Positions 56,064-63,045 of a stretch of DNA of 64,000 nt are shown in pieces (positions within the stretch are counted from its first letter, which is position 1; every line of letters starts with the position of its first letter). Source of the stretch: Streptomyces sp. PTY087I2 (lineage in GTDB: Bacteria; Actinomycetota; Actinomycetes; Streptomycetales; Streptomycetaceae); contig NZ_LZRD01000016.1 in the NCBI RefSeq assembly GCF_001687325.1, positions 1 through 64,000 of the forward strand, written 5' to 3'. A program made the translations under genes and the position numbers. The notes beneath the pieces are model-generated. The model did not search any database. It saw only the letters and a list, made by a program, of their open reading frames with translations, and was not told the origin of the DNA.

Positions 56064-57167
56064 GTGGTGCAGCAGCGCAGAGCCAAGTGGATCCCGTTGG
56101 GGGTCATCGTGCTGGGCGTCGTGCTGGACCTGGTGACCCCGACGGACGTCACCTCCGCGCCCCTGCTGATGGCCGCCCCGGTCGCCGCCGCGCCGCTGCT
56201 CGGCCTGCGCGGCATCGTCGCGATCGGGGCGCTCGCCATGGCCGTCCACGCGGTCCTCGCCTGGAACGACGGCACCTTCGGCTGGCAGCGCGGCGTCGCC
56301 AACCAGCTCACCCTTCTGGCCGTAACCGTGCTGGCCGTCCTCATCAACCGCTCCCTGGAGGGCCGGGACGCCCGGACCCGGCGTGCCCGGCATATCGCCG
56401 CCGTGGCCCAGAGCGCCGTCCTGCCCCGGCCCCCGTCGCGCCTCGGGGAGCTCAGGATCGCCGCCCGGTATGTGCCCGCCGAGGACGAGGCCATGATCGG
56501 CGGCGACCTCTACGTCGTCCAGGACACCCCGCACGGCGTGCGCGTGATGGTCGGGGACGTCCGCGGCAAGGGCCTGGGCGCGGTCAGCGCGGTCTGCGCG
56601 GATCTGGGGGCCTTCCGGTACGCGGCGGACGAGGCGGAGGACCTGCCCGGCCTCGTCGCCGCGCTGGAGCGGGCCCTCCTGCGCGAGGGCGGCCGGCGCG
56701 GCGGCCAGGAGGAGGACGAGGGGTTCACCACCGCGCTGATCGCCGAGTTCGCCGATGACCTCGGCACCGTACGGGTCGTCAACCGGGGACATCCGCCGCC
56801 GGTCCTCCTGGACGCCCAGGGCCGGGCCACCGTCCTCGAACCCTCCGAGGAGGCGCCCCCGCTCGGCATGAGCGGCCTGGGGACCTGGTCGTGCCCGGTC
56901 GACACGTTCCCGTTCCCGCCCGGCGCCACCCTCATCTGCTACACGGACGGGGTCACCGAGGCCCGCGACGAGTCCGGGGTCTTCTACGACGCGTCCGTCC
57001 GGCTGCCCTTCCTCGTCCACCACCGCGCGCTGGTCGGCTACCCGGCCTCCCCGGCGCAGATCCTCCACCTGCTGATCGAGGACGTCGGCCATCACACCGG
57101 GGGCCGCATCCAGGACGATCAGGCGCTCCTCGCCCTGCACCGCCCTCCGGTCCCTCCGCACGCGTAG
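56064..57167 (+). CDS. Membrane PP2C/SpoIIE-type serine phosphatase
   Basis: A 367-residue protein with three to four helices in the first 95 residues (WIPLGVIVLGVVLDLV; LMAAPVAAAPLLGLRGIVAIGALAMAVHAVLAW; LTLLAVTVLAVLINRSLEG) and a SpoIIE phosphatase domain (about 120-360). Metal-binding motifs are MIGGDLYVV, MVGDVRGKGLGAV, VVNRGHPPPVLL and LICYTDGVTEARD. RsbU-like phosphatases dephosphorylate anti-anti-sigma factors; such a partner is not in this window. The neighbouring HATPase proteins belong to the same signalling network. Confidence 0.9.
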   Translation: MVQQRRAKWIPLGVIVLGVVLDLVTPTDVTSAPLLMAAPVAAAPLLGLRGIVAIGALAMAVHAVLAWNDGTFGWQRGVANQLTLLAVTVLAVLINRSLEGRDARTRRARHIAAVAQSAVLPRPPSRLGELRIAARYVPAEDEAMIGGDLYVVQDTPHGVRVMVGDVRGKGLGAVSAVCADLGAFRYAADEAEDLPGLVAALERALLREGGRRGGQEEDEGFTTALIAEFADDLGTVRVVNRGHPPPVLLDAQGRATVLEPSEEAPPLGMSGLGTWSCPVDTFPFPPGATLICYTDGVTEARDESGVFYDASVRLPFLVHHRALVGYPASPAQILHLLIEDVGHHTGGRIQDDQALLALHRPPVPPHA

Positions 57168-57287
57168 CGTCCGTCCCTGTGCGCTTCGGCGTCCGGTACG
57201 TGTTTGAGGCGTCGATCGTCGGTCACCCGCACGGAAGACACGTACGGCAACCGACTTACGACGTCACGACATCGGGAGTGAGCAGAG

Positions 57288-57563
57288 TTGAGCAGCACGG
57301 AGAACTGGCGTCTGCACGCCGCCTGCCGCGAGGAGGACCCGGACCTGTTCTTCCCCATCGGGAGCACCGGCCCCGCGGTCGTCCAGGCAGAGGAGGCCAA
57401 GGCCGTCTGCCGGACCTGTCCCGTCCGGGCCGCCTGCCTGGAGTGGGCCCTGGAGAACGGCCAGGACTCCGGCATCTGGGGCGGTCTGACCGAGAACGAG
57501 CGACGCGCCCTGAAGCGCCGCAGCCGCAGGTGGGCGGAGGCCCGGGGACGCGGCACGGCCTGA
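57288..57563 (+). CDS. WhiB-family [4Fe-4S] transcription factor
   Basis: A 91-residue Wbl protein. The four cluster cysteines are C13, C41, C44 and C50, and the GIWGG turn (62-66) is followed by a basic helix (NERRALKRRSRRWAEARGRG). The FPIGSTGP and EEAKAVCRTCPVRAACLEWALENGQDSG blocks resemble the WblE group. Wbl proteins bind the housekeeping sigma factor and control development, redox response or resistance. The TTG at 57288 has GGGAG 9 nt upstream; an out-of-frame GTG lies nearer. It is followed by the DUF1232 gene. Confidence 0.92.
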   Translation: MSSTENWRLHAACREEDPDLFFPIGSTGPAVVQAEEAKAVCRTCPVRAACLEWALENGQDSGIWGGLTENERRALKRRSRRWAEARGRGTA

Positions 57564-57639
57564 CGCGTACCGCCGTGAGGCCTCTCCGCCGTCCGGAGCC
57601 GTGTTCGTGATCCGGGAGCGAATGGGTACACGATGAGCC

Positions 57640-57990
57640 ATGGACACCACCGTTTGGCTCGTTCTCGGCGCCGTGGCCGCGCTGATCATGCTGGCCCTGG
57701 CCGTCGTGCTGCTGGTGCGCGTCTTCCGGGCCAGGAAGCTCCTGGTCGACGCCGGGATCCCGCTGCGCAGCAAGGCGCTCGTCTGGGCCGCCGTCATCTA
57801 CACCGTGTCACCGGTCGACCTGCTGCCCGACCCGATCTACCTCGACGACATCGGCTTCCTGCTGGTCGCCCTGCGCTCCCTGCACGCGGCCGCGTCGGCC
57901 GCCGGAGTGCGTACGGGAGGGGGTACGCGGGCGAAGACCCCGGTGGCCCCGGCGAATCCGGCGGAGGGCCGCCCCGACGCCGTGGGCTGA
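57640..57990 (+). CDS. YkvA/DUF1232-family membrane protein
   Basis: A 116-residue protein. An N-terminal helix (VWLVLGAVAALIMLALAVVLLVRVF) anchors a DUF1232 domain with the hallmark YTVSPVDLLPDPIYLDDIGFLLVALRSLHAA. DUF1232 is a small widespread domain of unknown function. The C-terminus is disordered. Before the ATG at 57640, CACGAT ends 5 nt away, one nucleotide closer than the other leaderless-type starts, so the promoter is uncertain. Confidence 0.85.
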   Translation: MDTTVWLVLGAVAALIMLALAVVLLVRVFRARKLLVDAGIPLRSKALVWAAVIYTVSPVDLLPDPIYLDDIGFLLVALRSLHAAASAAGVRTGGGTRAKTPVAPANPAEGRPDAVG

Positions 57991-58020
57991 GAGGACGGTC
58001 TTTCCTCGCCGGCTACCGGC

Positions 58021-59379
58021 TCAGCCGAAGGCGGGGGCGCCCGGCGGGGCCGTTCCCGCGCCGGGATCCTCCGGGGCCTGGGTGTCCGGGGCGGGCGGCT
58101 GCGGGGCCGACTGCGAGTCGGGCGAGCCCGGCGGGTCCTGCGGCGCGGGCTCGGTCCCCGGGTCGTCGGGCGGCGGCTCCGAGGTCGCCGGGTCGTCCGG
58201 CGGGGGTTCGGAGGTCGCCGGGTCCTCACCGGGCTGCGACGTCCGGTCGTCCGGCGCGGGCTCCGACGGGGTGGTTCCGGACGAGTCGGGGCAGGGGTCC
58301 GATCCGGGCGGGCACGGAGACTCGGAGGCGTCCTTCGGCGGATCCGTCTTCTTGTCGCCCTTGCCCGTGTCGCCGGCCGGCCGCTTGAACCAGTCGCCGT
58401 TCTCCGGATCGACCATCACGAACTCTTTCACCGGCTTCTCCGACGGCTCCACCACGACCACGTCGGAGGCCCGGTAGCCCGGCCACGCCTTGCCCGTCTG
58501 CCGCGGATCGTCCTGCGCGACGGGCGGCAGCAGCGGGTTCCCGCACGCGCACCGCACCCTGGGGACGCCCCGGTCGTCGACGAGGACCGCCGTACCCGCC
58601 TGGAGCACGGCCTGATAGGCGTTGGCCTCGCCGTCCCGGTAACCGTGGTTGGTGACCCGGGTGTCCAGGCGCAGCGTCACGGGGGTGAGCCCGCGCAGAT
58701 AGCCGGGGACGGCGGACGGCTCGATGTCCTGGACCGAGGCGAACGCCCGGTTCTTGTCCGGCGCCGCCCGCAACACCTTGACCTGCTGCTCCACATCGCA
58801 ACTGGAGACCTTCTGCGTGCCCCCGTACAGCCCCGGAGCCGCGCCGTCCACGCCCCGCGTCACCTGCGCGCCGGTCTTCGACGGGCTCGGCGCGACGGAG
58901 GGGCTGGCGGTCCCGGGCTCGGGGGCGTCGCCGTCCGCCGTGGACTCCGTGAACGGATCCGGCCCGGACTCGCCCGCCGCCTGGAGGAAGACCTCGCCGC
59001 CCTCCTTCGACCCGCCGCCGTCGTCGGGCCGGGTCAGCACGACCACCAGCACCACCGCGGCGACCAGGGCCGTCGCGATCGCGGCGATCCGGGGCACCGA
59101 GCGCCACCAGGGGCGGTCGGGGCGGGGACCGGGGGCGGCGCCCGAGCCGCCGCCCGGGCCGCCGGGACCACCGCCGGAGCCGCCCTCGCCGCCCCCGTCA
59201 CCCGAACCGCCCGAGCCACCGGGGCCGTTCGGCCCACCGTGGTCGCCGCCGCTGGGCGGGCCGGGCGGCGGGCCCGAAACGGTCGGCGGGGGCGGGGTGG
59301 GGCCGGACTCCGAAGGGCCCGAGAGCGGGCCGGACGGCGGTCCTGTGGGGCGGCCGGATGGCGGCGGTTGGACACTCAC
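58021..59379 (-). CDS. DUF6777-type proline-rich membrane-anchored protein
   Basis: A 452-residue protein. Residues 1-90 are a proline/glycine-rich cytoplasmic region with GPPxGP-type repeats; a helix at about 97-116 (RIAAIATALVAAVVLVVVLT) spans the membrane. The extracytoplasmic domain (about 122-355) starts GGEVFLQAAGESGPDPFTESTADGD, the pattern of the Streptomyces DUF6777 family, and has conserved cysteines (SSCDVEQQ, RCACGNPLL). The tail is rich in SEPPPDDPAT repeats, two of them identical. Function unknown, perhaps cell-wall or envelope related. The GTG at 59379 has GGGGAG 9 nt upstream. Confidence 0.83.
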   Translation of the reverse strand: MSVQPPPSGRPTGPPSGPLSGPSESGPTPPPPTVSGPPPGPPSGGDHGGPNGPGGSGGSGDGGGEGGSGGGPGGPGGGSGAAPGPRPDRPWWRSVPRIAAIATALVAAVVLVVVLTRPDDGGGSKEGGEVFLQAAGESGPDPFTESTADGDAPEPGTASPSVAPSPSKTGAQVTRGVDGAAPGLYGGTQKVSSCDVEQQVKVLRAAPDKNRAFASVQDIEPSAVPGYLRGLTPVTLRLDTRVTNHGYRDGEANAYQAVLQAGTAVLVDDRGVPRVRCACGNPLLPPVAQDDPRQTGKAWPGYRASDVVVVEPSEKPVKEFVMVDPENGDWFKRPAGDTGKGDKKTDPPKDASESPCPPGSDPCPDSSGTTPSEPAPDDRTSQPGEDPATSEPPPDDPATSEPPPDDPGTEPAPQDPPGSPDSQSAPQPPAPDTQAPEDPGAGTAPPGAPAFG

Positions 59380-59556
59380 GGGCTCTGCTCCCCGTTGTCG
59401 GGACCACCCCGGAGGCTCCCGCCCGACCCGGTTCCGTACCGGAGCCATAGCGTGACAATCCAGGGCATTTCGCACCATTGTCTGCTCTGCCCCGGCGGTC
59501 CCCGCAAGCGGAGGGAGGACCCGGTTCCCCGGGGAGCGGAGCGTACGGTCCCTGCT

Positions 59557-59562
59557 TAGCGT
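59557..59562 (+). promoter_or_regulatory. -10-like TAGCGT, 7 nt before the streptophobe gene
   Basis: TAGCGT ends 7 nt before GTG 59570, favouring it over GTG 59561. Confidence 0.5.
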
Positions 59563-59569
59563 GGCAGGC

Positions 59570-60892
59570 GTGAACGTCCGCGCGAGCAACGACGAGAACA
59601 GCGCACCCGCCCCGCACGGCTGGCGCCACGCCCTCCTCGCGGTCCTCACCGGCGTACTGGCCATGGTGGTGACCGCGGCCCTCGGCTTGTGGGCCGCCGG
59701 TGCCGCCGGGCTGCCCGGCGGTGCGTTCCCGGCCGTCGTCGCCGCGGTGGTGGTGATGGCGGCGGGCGGCTCGGTAGGGCTGTCCGGGGACGCCGGTTCC
59801 CTCGTGGGGACGCAGGCCGACCTCTCGGTCCTGCCGCTGTCGGTCACCCTCGTGGGCGCGCTCCTCGTCGGCCGGGGCTTCCTCCGTCCGCTGCACCACC
59901 GGGCCGTCGCCGGAGGCCGCGAACTGGCGGGCTGGGCGGGCCGTGTCGCCGCCCTGTGGATCGTCGCGCTGATCGTCCTCTCGCTCATCGCCCGGCACAC
60001 CTTCACCCTCTCGGCCGATGACCTCACCGGCAGCGAAGCCGGGGATCTCCTCGGCGCGGACCCGAAGGTCGGATTCCGCGCGGAGATCCCCCTCACCCTG
60101 GTCTTCGGGCTGCTGTGGCTGGCCGGGGTCCTCGTGCTGGCCCTGATCGTCTCGCGCCGCGCCCCGCTCCCCGGCCGGCTGCTGCGCTTCCAGGAAGCGG
60201 TGCGCCCGGCGGCGTACGCCATGGTCGTGCTGCTCCTCGCGTGCGTCGCGCTGGGTGTCGTCGCCGGGATCATCGTGATGATCACGCGCGGACACCCCGC
60301 CGAGACCGCCGCCGTTCTCCTCCTCGGACTGCCCAACCTGGTCTGGCTCGCGCTTACCCTCGGCCTCGGCGCGTCCTGGGAGGGCAAGGTCGAAGGCCCC
60401 TTCGGGCTGCCCATGCCCCAGGTGCTCGACACCGTCCTGCGCACCCCCGACCTCTCCACCCTGAACCTGAGCACCCTCGCCGAACAGGACGGACGCGTCC
60501 GCTGGCTCGTTGTCGTCGTCGCCGTGCTGGTGCTGGCCGCCGCGTTCCTCATGGCGGCGAGGTCGCCCGCCCGGACGCGGCTGTGGCAGCACGCGGTCCA
60601 TATGGCGGTGGCGCTCACCCTGACGGTGCTGTTCATCTGCCTGACCGCCCGGGTCTCCGCCCACTACGGGCTGTCCCTCCTGGGCCTGGGAGACCTGGGC
60701 GGCGGACTCGGCGGGGAGGTGTCGCTGCGCCCGAAACTGTGGACGGCGCTCGGGTTCGCGGTGCTGTGGGGCCTGGTCACCGGCTTCCTCGGCGGCCTCG
60801 CGGCCACGCGGGTGCGTCGGCGCGGCGAGGTGGTGGACCCGGAGCCAGGACCTGGCTCCGGCTCCGGCACTGGCTCCGGCTCCGACGCCTGA
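59570..60892 (+). CDS. Streptophobe-type polytopic membrane protein
   Basis: A 440-residue protein with about ten hydrophobic helices, resembling the uncharacterised streptophobe family of Streptomyces. The extracytoplasmic loop after helix 4 contains TFTLSADDLTGSEAGDLLGADPKVGFRAEIPLTL. The C-terminus (PEPGPGSGSGTGSGSDA) is encoded by a GGCTCC-rich repeat like the non-coding tract at 23967. No transport or catalytic motif is seen. It is divergent from the DUF6777-type gene; the two are adjacent membrane-linked genes of unknown function and could cooperate. Confidence 0.8.
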   Translation: MNVRASNDENSAPAPHGWRHALLAVLTGVLAMVVTAALGLWAAGAAGLPGGAFPAVVAAVVVMAAGGSVGLSGDAGSLVGTQADLSVLPLSVTLVGALLVGRGFLRPLHHRAVAGGRELAGWAGRVAALWIVALIVLSLIARHTFTLSADDLTGSEAGDLLGADPKVGFRAEIPLTLVFGLLWLAGVLVLALIVSRRAPLPGRLLRFQEAVRPAAYAMVVLLLACVALGVVAGIIVMITRGHPAETAAVLLLGLPNLVWLALTLGLGASWEGKVEGPFGLPMPQVLDTVLRTPDLSTLNLSTLAEQDGRVRWLVVVVAVLVLAAAFLMAARSPARTRLWQHAVHMAVALTLTVLFICLTARVSAHYGLSLLGLGDLGGGLGGEVSLRPKLWTALGFAVLWGLVTGFLGGLAATRVRRRGEVVDPEPGPGSGSGTGSGSDA

Positions 60893-60936
60893 ACGGCCGC
60901 CGGTCCTGGACGTCTGAACGGCCGTCGCTCCTTCGC

Positions 60937-61953
60937 TCAGCCGCTCCCCGGGAAGACCGGGGCGGCCCAGCGCGGCGGGGCGGGCGGTGGTTCGGGGGTG
61001 GCCGACCAGGAGCCGGCCGGTGCGTCCACCCGGGTCGCCGGGTGCTCGCCGGGCCCGATGCCCGCCGCCGCGGCCCGCAGCGCGGCGACGAACCGCAGGC
61101 AGGTCTCGTAACGGTCCTCCGGCGACTTGGCGAGCGCCTTCGCCAGTACGCCGTCGACGGTGGCGGGCAGCCCGGGCCGCAGCCCGCTCGGCGGGGTGGG
61201 CGGGTCGTACTGGTGGGCCCAGAGCAGCGCCATGTCGTCGTCCCGCTGGAAGGGCGGCGCCCCGGTCAGGGTCTCCTGCACGACACAGGCGAGGCTGTAC
61301 ACGTCACACCGCCCGTCCACCGGCCGCCCGGAGATCTGTTCCGGCGCCACGTAGTCGAGGGTGCCGACGAACTGGCCGACCGTGGTGAATCCGGTCAGCG
61401 ACAGCGACTTCTTCGTCAGCCCGAAGTCCGTCAGATACACGTGCTCCGGATGGTCGCTGTCGGTGCCCGCCGCCACCAGGATGTTGCCGGGCTTCACATC
61501 CCGGTGCACCAGGTCGTGGTCATGGGCGGCGTCGAGCGCGGACGCGACCTGGGCGGCGATCCGGACGGCGGCGGTCAGGTCCAGCGGCCCGCGCCGGTCG
61601 ATCAGGACGCGCAGATCCGCGCCCGCGACGAACCGCATGGCGATGTAGAGCAGCCCTTCGGTCTCGCCCGCCTCGAACACCGGCACGATGTGGGGGTGGT
61701 CGATCGCGGCCGCCACCCGCGACTCGTGCGTGAACCGCTGCCGGAAGGTGTCGTTACGGGCCATCTCGGGGGCGAGCAGCTTCAGCGCGACGATCCGGTC
61801 GAGACGCAGGTCCTTGGCGCGGTAGACCACGGCCATGCCGCCGCGCCCGATCTCGGCCTCCACGAGATAGCTCGCGATCCGCTTGCCGACGAGATCGTCC
61901 CCGCGCCCGGTGGGCAGCTCGGCATCGTGCGACGGGGGAGGCGGCGGCGCCAT
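60937..61953 (-). CDS. Soluble Hanks-type Ser/Thr protein kinase
   Basis: A 338-residue kinase, complete and without a transmembrane helix. Landmarks are the glycine loop EIGRGGMAVVY (35-45), K58 in VALKLL, the catalytic loop VHRDVKPGN (149-157, D152), DFG at 176-178, the activation segment TTVGQFVGTLDYVAPEQ and DVYSLACVV. Lacking the usual PASTA or propeller sensor, it must receive its signal through partners. Its start lies 6 nt after the stop of the repeat protein, which lies 9 nt after the ABC transporter, so all three form one operon. The threonine-rich repeats of the neighbour are an obvious candidate substrate. Confidence 0.93.
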   Translation of the reverse strand: MAPPPPPSHDAELPTGRGDDLVGKRIASYLVEAEIGRGGMAVVYRAKDLRLDRIVALKLLAPEMARNDTFRQRFTHESRVAAAIDHPHIVPVFEAGETEGLLYIAMRFVAGADLRVLIDRRGPLDLTAAVRIAAQVASALDAAHDHDLVHRDVKPGNILVAAGTDSDHPEHVYLTDFGLTKKSLSLTGFTTVGQFVGTLDYVAPEQISGRPVDGRCDVYSLACVVQETLTGAPPFQRDDDMALLWAHQYDPPTPPSGLRPGLPATVDGVLAKALAKSPEDRYETCLRFVAALRAAAAGIGPGEHPATRVDAPAGSWSATPEPPPAPPRWAAPVFPGSG

Positions 61954-61959
61954 CGCCCG

Positions 61960-63036
61960 TCACCGCCCGCCATCGCCGGACGCCCCGCCGCCGCCGGACG
62001 GTTCATCGGGCCCGGCGACGGTGATGGCCCGGGTGGGTTCGGGGCCTGCGGGCGGCGCAACGGGTGTGCGGTCCGCTTCGTCGGGGGTGACCACGCGGGT
62101 CGGTTCCGGCCCTGTGGGCGGTGCGACGGGGGCGGATGCGGCTTCGTCGGGGGTGACGAGGCGGGTGGGCTCGGGCCCTTCGGGTGGTACGACGCGTGTC
62201 GGCTCGGGCCCGTCGGCGGTGACGACGCGGGTCGGTTCGGGGCCGTCCGGCGAAACCATACGAGTCGGTTCGGGACCATCAGGCGAAACCGCACGGGTCG
62301 GCTCAGGGCCGTCCGGCGGAACCATACGGGTCGGTTCGGGGCCATCAGGCGAAACCGCACGGGTCGGTTCGGGCCCCTCGGGCGGGACCACGCGCGTGGG
62401 CTCGGGTCCCTCCGGCGGGACCACGCGCGTCGGTTCGGGCCCCTCCGGTGGCACCGCACGTGCCGGTTCGGGACCCTCACCTCCCGCCACCCGAAAAGGC
62501 TCCGGCGTCTCCGTCTCCCCGGACGCGGATGCCGGTGCCGCCGCTCCCGGGCCCGCCTCCGCCGCGTACGTGCTCAGGCGGGTCCCGTCGCAGAAGACCC
62601 ACCGCTCGTGCTCGGCGTCGTACAGCCACACCGACTCCCCGTCCACCACCATCCCCACCCGCAGCCCCCGCGTCCGCTGCCGGAAGCCCTCGCCGTCGCT
62701 GCGGCCCTCGGCCAGGTCCTGGGCCGCCCGGCGGTACTGGCTCAGCGACTCCTCCGCCCTGGCCAGCAGCGGTCGCGGGTCCGCGGTGCGGGCTAGCGGC
62801 GCCCCGGGGGCCGGCGGCGTCTGCGGTACGGAGACGAGGAGGCGGCCGTCGACCCAGGCCGACCAGCCGTTGGAACACGCGACGTACGCCCAGTCCCCGC
62901 GCCGGTCCTGCACCTGGACAGGAAGCAGCGCGTCCAGCGGATCGGTGGGGCGGGCGACATCGGGCGACTCCCACGCGGGCAGCCCGTCCGGCGGGACGAC
63001 GTGCGTGGGGCGGAATTCCGGGGTCGGGGTCGCCAT
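61960..63036 (-). CDS. Protein with twelve GPEPTR repeats between a kinase and an ABC transporter
   Basis: A 358-residue protein. Residues 1-160 form two SH3-like or WW-like beta modules (VQVQDRRGDWAYVACSNGWSAWVDGRLLVSV; MVVDGESVWLYDAEHERWVFCDGTRL), probably binding modules. Residues about 190-345 are twelve copies of an 11-residue unit close to GPEPTRVVPPE; eleven have threonine, one alanine, and two units are double length. No signal peptide or helix. The tail is Gly/Ser-rich. Repeats of exposed threonines beside a kinase and a probable FHA-bearing transporter suggest a phosphorylated scaffold. That is inference. Confidence 0.8.
   Translation of the reverse strand: MATPTPEFRPTHVVPPDGLPAWESPDVARPTDPLDALLPVQVQDRRGDWAYVACSNGWSAWVDGRLLVSVPQTPPAPGAPLARTADPRPLLARAEESLSQYRRAAQDLAEGRSDGEGFRQRTRGLRVGMVVDGESVWLYDAEHERWVFCDGTRLSTYAAEAGPGAAAPASASGETETPEPFRVAGGEGPEPARAVPPEGPEPTRVVPPEGPEPTRVVPPEGPEPTRAVSPDGPEPTRMVPPDGPEPTRAVSPDGPEPTRMVSPDGPEPTRVVTADGPEPTRVVPPEGPEPTRLVTPDEAASAPVAPPTGPEPTRVVTPDEADRTPVAPPAGPEPTRAITVAGPDEPSGGGGASGDGGR
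62004..62484. repeat. 33-bp tandem coding repeats (GPEPTR units)
   Basis: The region encodes twelve units; ten have a period of about 33 bp and two about 66 bp. Units 2 and 3, 4 and 6, and 5 and 7 are alike in pairs, implying stepwise duplication. It is in frame throughout and not CRISPR. Confidence 0.85.
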
Positions 63037-63045
63037 GGAACCACC

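Noticed and set aside
62004..62484. Regular 33-bp repeats resembling a CRISPR array.
   Set aside because: Units are contiguous without unique spacers, stay in frame and encode a consistent GPEPTR repeat; no cas genes are nearby.
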